From Bacteroidota bacterium (GTDB lineage Bacteria; Bacteroidota; Bacteroidia; Chitinophagales; Chitinophagaceae): a DNA stretch of 64,000 nucleotides. The translations under genes and the position numbers were made by a program. Location of the stretch: the NCBI GenBank assembly GCA_024640225.1, contig JAHEFK010000002.1, forward strand, positions 1 to 64,000, given 5' to 3'. Positions 58,342-64,000 of this stretch are shown here, one piece after another. The notes under the pieces are model-generated. The model was not told where the DNA came from, searched no databases, and saw only the letters and a list, made by a program, of their open reading frames with translations. Position 1 is the first letter of the stretch. Each line of letters starts with the position of its first letter.

Positions 58342-58725
58342 TTATATACGAACAATAAAATGTTCTTTTTGTTTGTAGGCTGCGTTTATAAAAATAACCC
58401 CATGCGAAAAAAAATCGATACTGCGCGTTACCTTAGGATGTGTTTTTAGTAATTCCCAGGCATGGTTATGCTCCTTGCTTTCGTGGATGGCTGCAATGAT
58501 TATTAACGAATCATCGCCTACTTCATTTAGATTAATCGGTGTTGTCAGCAGCTTTTTTTCTATAAGCGTACTTGTATTGAAAAACAGTCCTAGCTTTTTT
58601 TCTATCGATTGTGGATGGTTTTTTGCAAATTCTATAAAACTATATAGGCTTGGAGAATGTGCTCCATGTCTGCCAATTGCTTTAAACCGAAATTTACAAT
58701 AAGCCCAAAGCTTATAAGCATTCAT
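58342..58725 (-). CDS. Shortened relative of Bacteroidota SAM-dependent methyltransferases
   Basis: The 127 residues match only the two ends of a known ~240-residue Bacteroidota class I methyltransferase. The N-terminal end is KFRFKAIGRHGAHSPSLYSFIE, normally KHGVHSPFVYxF. The C-terminal end is ESKEHNHAWELLKTHPKVTRS followed by IDFFSHGVIFI and KEHFIVRI. The central SAM-binding Rossmann part is missing, leaving a ~50-residue linker. It is probably inactive as a methyltransferase. It is 18 nt upstream of the LRR gene and downstream of folA. The reading frame is intact, so it may be kept for another use or be a clean deletion product. Confidence 0.6.
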   Translation of the reverse strand: MNAYKLWAYCKFRFKAIGRHGAHSPSLYSFIEFAKNHPQSIEKKLGLFFNTSTLIEKKLLTTPINLNEVGDDSLIIIAAIHESKEHNHAWELLKTHPKVTRSIDFFSHGVIFINAAYKQKEHFIVRI

Positions 58726-58731
58726 ACTCGA

Positions 58732-59223
58732 TTATTTTCGAAGGTATTTTTTGAAAGTATAAGCAAAGGCATGCTTTTCATCTATTGCATGTGCTTCTTC
58801 CCAATCTAAGTTCCAATCTGCGGCATCAATTGTAGGGAAGAAAATATCTGCAGCTACAGTGGTATGCACTTGGGTGATATAGAGGGTATCTAAAATAGGC
58901 ATAGTTGCTGCAAAAATTTGTCCGCCACCTATTATAAAAACTTCCTCCTTGCCTTGTTGTGCAACATAGGCTAGTGCCGCATCAATAGAGGATAGCACAA
59001 CAACGCCATCGGGTACTACTAATGCTTGAGAACTAATAACAATATTCAATCTACCGGGTAATGGGCGACCCAATGATTCATATGTTTTTCGTCCCATAAT
59101 GATGGGTTTCCCAATCGTTACGGATTTGAAAAATTGGAGATCATTTGGCAAATGCCATGGTAATTGGTTATTGACACCAATTCCATTTTTGGAATCCATT
59201 GCTACAATTGCAGAAATCTTCAT
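58732..59223 (-). CDS. folA: Dihydrofolate reductase
   Basis: It makes tetrahydrofolate with NADPH. The 163 residues carry AMDSKNGIGVNNQLPWHLPNDLQFFK (substrate site, with Asp in PNDL), GRKTYESLGRPLPGR, and the NADPH site IIGGGQIFAATMPILD. It works with thyA, 10 nt upstream, to recycle the dihydrofolate made by thymidylate synthase. Confidence 0.97.
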   Translation of the reverse strand: MKISAIVAMDSKNGIGVNNQLPWHLPNDLQFFKSVTIGKPIIMGRKTYESLGRPLPGRLNIVISSQALVVPDGVVVLSSIDAALAYVAQQGKEEVFIIGGGQIFAATMPILDTLYITQVHTTVAADIFFPTIDAADWNLDWEEAHAIDEKHAFAYTFKKYLRK

Positions 59224-59233
59224 GTATTGTTTT

Positions 59234-60055
59234 TTATACCGCTACTGGTGCTTTGATGGGAGGATGCGCTTGATAATTTTCTAATGTAAAATCTTCAAAT
59301 TTAAAAGCAAATAAATCGTCTATGTTTGGATTTATTTTCAGTGTTGGCAATTCAAATGGTGTTCGACTCAATTGTAATTTGGCCTGTTCGATATGATTGC
59401 TATACAAATGCACATCGCCGAAGGAATGAATAAATTCACCAGCGTCCATACCAACAACTTGTGCCATCATCATGGTTAGTAAAGCATATGATGCAATATT
59501 GAAAGGTACCCCTAGAAAAGTATCTGCACTCCGCTGATATAACTGACAACTTAATTTTGATTTAGTTTCACCTTTTTCTTTATTTGGCGGTGTTACATAA
59601 AATTGAAATAAGGCATGACATGGACTAAGTGCCATTTTGGGTAAATCGGCTACATTCCATGCATTCACAATCATGCGTCTACTATCGGGATTTGTTTTTA
59701 ATTGATGAAGCACATCCTTTATTTGATCATGCACCTGACCATCAGCGCCCGTCCAGCTTCTCCATTGATGACCATATACGGGTCCCAAATTCCCATCTGC
59801 GTCTGCCCACTCATCCCAAATGCTCACCCCATTTTCTTTTAAATAGGCGATGTTGGTATCTCCTTTCAAAAACCACAACAGTTCATGAATGATTGATTTT
59901 AAGTGTAATTTTTTGGTGGTAACCATCGGAAAGCCTTTACTTAAGTCGAATCGCATTTGGTATCCAAAGCAACTAATTGTGCCCGTACCGGTGCGATCTT
60001 CTTTAAGCACGCCATGATCTAAAATATGTTGAAGTAGATTTAAATAGGTTTGCAT
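59234..60055 (-). CDS. thyA: Thymidylate synthase
   Basis: It methylates dUMP to dTMP with methylene-THF. The 273 residues have [46 protein letters not shown], the catalytic Cys in [36 protein letters not shown] and HLYSNHIEQ. It is upstream of folA in a two-gene unit with its own promoter. Confidence 0.98.
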   Translation of the reverse strand: MQTYLNLLQHILDHGVLKEDRTGTGTISCFGYQMRFDLSKGFPMVTTKKLHLKSIIHELLWFLKGDTNIAYLKENGVSIWDEWADADGNLGPVYGHQWRSWTGADGQVHDQIKDVLHQLKTNPDSRRMIVNAWNVADLPKMALSPCHALFQFYVTPPNKEKGETKSKLSCQLYQRSADTFLGVPFNIASYALLTMMMAQVVGMDAGEFIHSFGDVHLYSNHIEQAKLQLSRTPFELPTLKINPNIDDLFAFKFEDFTLENYQAHPPIKAPVAV

Positions 60056-60074
60056 ATCATTTTCAAATTCTCTA

Positions 60075-60082
60075 CAAAGTTA
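60075..60082 (-). promoter_or_regulatory. Promoter -7 element for thyA-folA
   Basis: The minus strand reads TAACTTTG (TAnnTTTG), 19 nt upstream of the thyA ATG. Confidence 0.55.
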
Positions 60083-60106
60083 CTTCTACATCCCCTCTAA
60101 AGGAAT

Positions 60107-60114
60107 TATATTTG
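60107..60114 (+). promoter_or_regulatory. Promoter -7 element for the gamma carbonic anhydrase
   Basis: TATATTTG matches TAnnTTTG, 19 nt before the ATG. It is divergent from the thyA promoter. Confidence 0.55.
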
Positions 60115-60133
60115 TCCACATAAAAAATATTCA

Positions 60134-60646
60134 ATGTCAATAATACTTCCCGTTAAAGGCGTTATGCCTCAAATTCCGAGCTCTTGTTTTATAGCACCCA
60201 ATGCTACTATTGTGGGCGATGTAGTTGTAGGTGAAGACTGCAGCATTTGGTTTAATGCAGTAGTGCGTGGCGATGTTAATAGCATTCGCATAGGCAATAA
60301 AGTCAATATTCAAGATGGCGCTTGCTTGCATTGTACCTATGAGAAAACACAAGTACATATTGGCAACAATGTTAGTATTGGTCATAACGCATTAGTGCAT
60401 GGGTGTACAATAGCCGATGATGTACTTATAGGAATGGGGGCTATTGTAATGGATAATGTGCAAATAGGAAGTGGCAGTATTGTTGCTGCAGGTGCTGTAG
60501 TGCTTGAAAATACAGTAATTGAGCCGGGATGCATCTATGCAGGTGTGCCTGCAAAAATGGTAAAAAAGGTAAGTGAATCGCTGCAAAAACAAGAAATTGA
60601 GCGTATTTCAAATAATTATTTGATGTATAGCAAGTGGTTTAAGTAA
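60134..60646 (+). CDS. Gamma carbonic anhydrase-like hexapeptide protein
   Basis: The 170 residues are built from hexapeptide repeats forming a left-handed beta helix: GDVVVGEDCSIWFNAVVRGDVNSI, IGNKVNIQDGACLH, HIGNNVSIGHNALVHGCTIADDVLIGMGA. The three zinc His positions are present (CLH-type, IGHNALVHG). It ends with a C-terminal helix. This is the YrdA/PaaY-type group, where activity has been shown for only some members. It stands alone, with its own promoter. Confidence 0.9.
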   Translation: MSIILPVKGVMPQIPSSCFIAPNATIVGDVVVGEDCSIWFNAVVRGDVNSIRIGNKVNIQDGACLHCTYEKTQVHIGNNVSIGHNALVHGCTIADDVLIGMGAIVMDNVQIGSGSIVAAGAVVLENTVIEPGCIYAGVPAKMVKKVSESLQKQEIERISNNYLMYSKWFK

Positions 60647-60707
60647 ATGATAATCAATTATTTATAATAAATTTATATAAATTTTTAAGAATTTTTTAGA
60701 AAAGTAC

Positions 60708-60738
60708 TTGCATTACAATTATATTATCCCTATGTTTG
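60708..60738 (+). promoter_or_regulatory. Promoter for the outer membrane beta-barrel gene
   Basis: TTG (60708-60710), 20 nt, then TATGTTTG (60731-60738), 26 nt before the ATG at 60765. Both boxes fit. Confidence 0.65.
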
Positions 60739-60764
60739 TAATTCAAAACAAAAAAACAAATTGT

Positions 60765-61478
60765 ATGAAAAAATTGATTCTCGCTCTTTTAGCTGTTAGT
60801 AGTTTTTCTGCAGCTAACGCTCAAGCTAATAGCTGGCTTCTTTATGGTAACGCAAGTTACAACTTAGACAAAAATAAATCTACTCCTGCTCCAGTTGGTG
60901 GTGTTGTAGGTGCTTCTACTGTAACAAAAGATAATTCTTGGTCAATTGCTCCAGGTATTGGATATCAAATGAACAACCATTGGACTTTAGGTTTAAACAT
61001 TGGTTTAGGTGGCAACACTTCAAACAATATTGCAACTGACACTCGTGTACAAGATAAAAATTATGCTTTCGGACCATTTGTTCGTTATACACAATGGATC
61101 AGCAAAACTTTCTTCTTATATGGTCATATGAACATGAACGTATTAAGTGGTAAAACAACAACTACTACTGGTGCTATTTCTGGTGCTACTAATACTACTT
61201 CTACTGAAGATTCTTACAACGGATTTAATCCATCTATCGTTCCAGGTATCGGAATGAACATCAAAAACGGATTTGCTGTTAACATTTCTTTCGGTGGTTT
61301 AAGCTACTCTAACGTAACTACTGATTACGCTAACAAAAGTTCTTTAAACACTAGCTCTTTCGGATTCAACTTCGGAGCTCAAAACTTCGCTATCGGAGTT
61401 TCTAAAAACTTCTGCAAAGGTCATCACCACGCTGAAGGTTCTGAGTCTCGTCGTATGAAAGATGATGATAAAGAATAG
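60765..61478 (+). CDS. Outer membrane beta-barrel protein, probably abundant
   Basis: A signal peptide (MKKLILALLAVSSFSAANAQ) is followed by an OmpW/OmpA-like 8-strand barrel: NSWLLYGNASYNL, WSIAPGIGYQMNNHWTLGLNIGLGG, FGPFVRYTQWISKTFFLYGHM and FGFNFGAQNFAIGVSKNF. Codons favour TTC, AAC, GGT and TCT far more than in neighbouring genes, a sign of high expression. The barrel is followed by an unusual hydrophilic tail rich in His, Ser, Arg and Asp. ATG 60765 is chosen over the TTG at 60708, which is part of the promoter. Confidence 0.85.
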   Translation: MKKLILALLAVSSFSAANAQANSWLLYGNASYNLDKNKSTPAPVGGVVGASTVTKDNSWSIAPGIGYQMNNHWTLGLNIGLGGNTSNNIATDTRVQDKNYAFGPFVRYTQWISKTFFLYGHMNMNVLSGKTTTTTGAISGATNTTSTEDSYNGFNPSIVPGIGMNIKNGFAVNISFGGLSYSNVTTDYANKSSLNTSSFGFNFGAQNFAIGVSKNFCKGHHHAEGSESRRMKDDDKE

Positions 61479-61500
61479 TCTTTACTAAAAAATTTATAGC

Positions 61501-61537
61501 AAAAAAAAGCGTTCCAATATTTGGAACGCTTTTTTTA
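61501..61537 (+). terminator. Intrinsic terminator after the beta-barrel gene
   Basis: The stem AGCGTTCCAA/TTGGAACGCT with a 3-nt loop is flanked by A7 and T8. Confidence 0.92.
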
Positions 61538-61573
61538 TTAGCCTAATTCATAGGCATTCCAAGTTCTGTTTTG

Positions 61574-61581
61574 TAAATTTG
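61574..61581 (+). promoter_or_regulatory. Promoter -7 element for icmF
   Basis: TAAATTTG matches TAnnTTTG, 24 nt before the ATG. Confidence 0.55.
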
Positions 61582-61605
61582 CATCCAATTCCAACACCAA
61601 TAATT

Positions 61606-64000
61606 ATGGCTTATACTCCAAAGCATAAAATCAGAATCGTTACGGCTGCTGCTCTTTTTGATGGGCACGATGCTGCTATCAATATTATGCGTCGTGTGAT
61701 GCAAAGTAGCGGTGCCGAAGTGATTCACCTCGGGCACGATAGAAGTGTGCAAGAAGTAGTTGATTGCGCTATTCAAGAAGATGCAAATGCTATTGCGATT
61801 ACCTCTTATCAGGGTGGGCATGTGGAATATTTTAAATACATGTACGACCTCCTGCAAGAAAAGGGTGGTAGCCATATCAAATTATTTGGTGGCGGCGGTG
61901 GAGTTATCTTACCATCAGAGATTGATGCCTTACATGCTTATGGCATCACTCGAATATACAGTCCAGATGATGGACGAGCAATGGGATTACAAGGAATGAT
62001 TGATGATTTGATTGAAAAAGCAGATTTTCCTACAGGTCAATTAACCGATGCCACTACCCAATTCCCCGATCAGCCTTCTGCTGCACAATTAGCCAACTAT
62101 ATTTCAGCGGTAGAAAATTTTCCGGAAAGTCCACATACGCATGCTTTATTGCAATCAGTTACGGCAAAACAAAAAGCCATACCGGTATTAGGTATCACCG
62201 GTACTGGTGGTGCTGGTAAAAGTTCGTTGGTAGATGAAATCGTTCGTCGATTCCTTTTGGATTTTGAACACGCACCAAAGAAAATTGGCATAATCTCTGT
62301 AGATCCTTCTAAACGAAAAACGGGCGGTGCTTTATTGGGCGATCGTATTCGTATGAATGCGATTAAAAATAGTCGCGTATATATGCGCTCTATGGCTACT
62401 CGTCAAAGCAATTTAGCCGTTTCTAAATATATTCAAGATGCTTTAAGCATTTATAAGGCTACCGATTTTGATTTGATCATTTTAGAAACCTCAGGTATTG
62501 GTCAGAGCGATACGCAAATTACCGACTACTGCGATGCTAGCTTATATGTAATGACACCGGAATATGGTGCCGCTACACAATTAGAGAAAATTGACATGCT
62601 GGATTTTGCAGATCTAGTTGTCATCAATAAGTTTGATAAGCGCGGCGCTATGGATGCGTTGAGAGATGTAAAGAAACAATACCAACGCAATCATAAACGA
62701 TTCGATGAAGATATTGATCAAATGCCCGTGTTTGGTACTATTGCATCGCAATTCAACGACCCTGGAACCAATACCATGTATCGTGCTTTGATGGATGTGA
62801 TTTGTAGAAAAACAAAGGCGCCTTTGCAAAGTAGTTTCATGAGTAGCGAAGAAATGAGCGAAAAAGTGTTCATTATTCCACCAGCACGTGTGCGCTATCT
62901 CAGCGAAATTTCTGAAAATAATAGAACCTATTCTAATTGGGTAAAAGAACAATCGGCTATAGCGCAAAAATTATTCAGTATTCAAAAAACAATTGAAACG
63001 CTGCAGTATGAAGCTATTGAAGATAAAGATCGATTGATCAAAGTATTAGAACAGACCTATCAAAATCTACAGCTCAACCTTGATCCTAAAAATAAACAAG
63101 TACTTGAAAATTGGACGCTTAAAAAACGATTGTTCCAAGACGAGTATTATGTTTTTAAAGTGCGCGACAAAGAATTAAAAATAAAAACCCACAGTACATC
63201 CCTATCGCATAATGAAATACCAAAAGTGGCAGTGCCTAAATTTGAAGCATGGGGTGAGGTATTACATTGGGTTTTAACAGAGAATTTCCCTGGCGAATTT
63301 CCATATGCCGCAGGTATCTATCCTTTCAAAAGAGAAGGCGAAGATCCAACGCGTATGTTTGCCGGCGAAGGCGGACCAGAGCGCACCAACAAGCGTTTCC
63401 ATTATGTATCCTTAGGTATGCCTGCAAAGCGCTTGAGTACTGCGTTTGATAGCGTTACCTTATATGGGCAAGATCCCGATTATCGACCAGATATTTTTGG
63501 TAAAGTAGGTAATGCAGGTGTGAGTATTTGTTGCCTAGATGATGCTAAAAAATTATATTCTGGATTTAGATTGGCCGATCCTAAAACATCGGTGTCGATG
63601 ACCATTAATGGCCCCGCACCAACCATGACTGCCTTTTTTATGAATGCAGCTATAGATCAAGAATGTGAAATTTATATCAAGGAGCAAGGTTTAGAAAAAG
63701 AAGTAATCGCTAAAATAGATGCTATCTATAAAGCGAAAGGTATAGCTAGACCAACATATTGTGGTGCCTTACCAGAAGGTAATGATGGTTTGGGTTTGCT
63801 TTTATTAGGCGTAACAGGCGATCAAGTATTAGAACCTGCAGTTTATAATACGATTAAGCAAGCAACTTTAAAAGCGGTGCGTGGTACTATACAAGCTGAT
63901 ATTTTAAAAGAAGACCAAGCACAAAATACTTGTATTTTCTCTACCGAGTTTTCATTACGCGTGATGGGCGATATGCAACAGTATTTTATATCGCAACAAG
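61606..64000 (+). CDS. icmF: Fused isobutyryl-CoA mutase IcmF (3' end outside the window)
   Basis: An incomplete gene with 798 codons inside the window. The order is: a cobalamin-binding domain (~10-135, with DGHDAA around His21, SYQGGH and GGGGG); a MeaB-like G-protein chaperone (~190-430, P-loop GTGGAGKSS, then [17 protein letters not shown]); and a mutase region beginning around 540. The mutase part has [31 protein letters not shown], where the segment after FAGEGGPE is used in CoA-mutase substrate binding. This B12-G-mutase order is typical of IcmF, which interconverts isobutyryl-CoA and n-butyryl-CoA. No other CoA-metabolism gene is in the window. Confidence 0.95.
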   Translation, partial: MAYTPKHKIRIVTAAALFDGHDAAINIMRRVMQSSGAEVIHLGHDRSVQEVVDCAIQEDANAIAITSYQGGHVEYFKYMYDLLQEKGGSHIKLFGGGGGVILPSEIDALHAYGITRIYSPDDGRAMGLQGMIDDLIEKADFPTGQLTDATTQFPDQPSAAQLANYISAVENFPESPHTHALLQSVTAKQKAIPVLGITGTGGAGKSSLVDEIVRRFLLDFEHAPKKIGIISVDPSKRKTGGALLGDRIRMNAIKNSRVYMRSMATRQSNLAVSKYIQDALSIYKATDFDLIILETSGIGQSDTQITDYCDASLYVMTPEYGAATQLEKIDMLDFADLVVINKFDKRGAMDALRDVKKQYQRNHKRFDEDIDQMPVFGTIASQFNDPGTNTMYRALMDVICRKTKAPLQSSFMSSEEMSEKVFIIPPARVRYLSEISENNRTYSNWVKEQSAIAQKLFSIQKTIETLQYEAIEDKDRLIKVLEQTYQNLQLNLDPKNKQVLENWTLKKRLFQDEYYVFKVRDKELKIKTHSTSLSHNEIPKVAVPKFEAWGEVLHWVLTENFPGEFPYAAGIYPFKREGEDPTRMFAGEGGPERTNKRFHYVSLGMPAKRLSTAFDSVTLYGQDPDYRPDIFGKVGNAGVSICCLDDAKKLYSGFRLADPKTSVSMTINGPAPTMTAFFMNAAIDQECEIYIKEQGLEKEVIAKIDAIYKAKGIARPTYCGALPEGNDGLGLLLLGVTGDQVLEPAVYNTIKQATLKAVRGTIQADILKEDQAQNTCIFSTEFSLRVMGDMQQYFISQQ

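Noticed and set aside
60708-60764. Longer version of the beta-barrel protein starting at TTG 60708
   Set aside because: The TTG belongs to the -33 promoter box, and the signal peptide begins at ATG 60765.

Overview
The window looks like a chromosomal, mostly housekeeping stretch of a low-GC member of the Bacteroidota, most likely Chitinophagaceae-like. The evidence is: two secreted proteins with type IX secretion (T9SS) C-terminal sorting domains; a GldH gliding lipoprotein; an OmpP1/FadL porin paired with a GDSL lipoprotein; a BatB/BatC-type protein; almost no Shine-Dalgarno sites; and many intergenic matches to the Bacteroidota promoter (TTTG, about 19-23 nt, then TAnnTTTG). There is no rRNA operon, CRISPR array, integrase or transposase, and coding density is very high with genes on both strands.

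Layout. 1-3.5 kb: tRNA-Asp, accA-dapA, ahcY. 3.6-7.2 kb: a DUF2452 protein, a degenerate M28-type peptidase relative and an MsbA/MdlA-like ABC exporter. 7.3-9.2 kb: groES-groEL (minus). 9.4-12 kb: a peroxiredoxin and a tandem pair of T9SS cargo proteins. 12-16.6 kb: RhlE-type helicase with a long structured leader, msrB-nth, a secreted thioredoxin, ubiX-mazG. 16.6-25 kb: a 1116-residue NtrY-like histidine kinase, priA-murB (minus), clpX plus a 57-residue protein. 25-28.7 kb: kbl-glnS-pnuC operon (minus). 28.7-31.6 kb: reductase, dtd, tadA, Rieske protein, LD-carboxypeptidase. 31.6-40.7 kb: gpmI, uvrD/pcrA, a BatB-BatC fusion, adk-obg, a second pnuC, a YceI lipoprotein. 40.7-47.6 kb: EnvC-like factor, yicC-gldH-kinase, rnhB, rRNA pseudouridine synthase, amidohydrolase. 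47.6-52 kb: pepF-tsaC-like-ligA (minus). 52.5-57.4 kb: radA-comF, fadL-like and GDSL lipoprotein. 57.5-60.1 kb: LRR protein, a shrunken methyltransferase relative, thyA-folA. 60.1-64 kb: gamma carbonic anhydrase, an abundant outer membrane protein and an incomplete icmF running off the window.

How the genes fit together: several themes recur. Envelope work is represented by murB, the EnvC-like factor, LdcA, YceI, OmpP1, GldH and T9SS cargo. DNA repair and replication are represented by uvrD, radA, ligA, nth, priA and rnhB. Nucleotide and translation quality control are represented by mazG, dtd, tadA, thyA, folA and adk.

The most unusual thing I found is not a gene. Two intergenic regions 15 kb apart (37.47 kb and 52.37 kb) each hold a short promoter-like element, a small hairpin and an intrinsic terminator. 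The two predicted short transcripts would share 13 nt of perfect complementarity placed in or next to their 5' loops. Other points worth following are the decayed enzyme relatives (M28, methyltransferase), the internal relic signal peptide in the BatB-BatC fusion, and leaderless-type promoters on radA and uvrD. No clearly new multi-gene system was seen.
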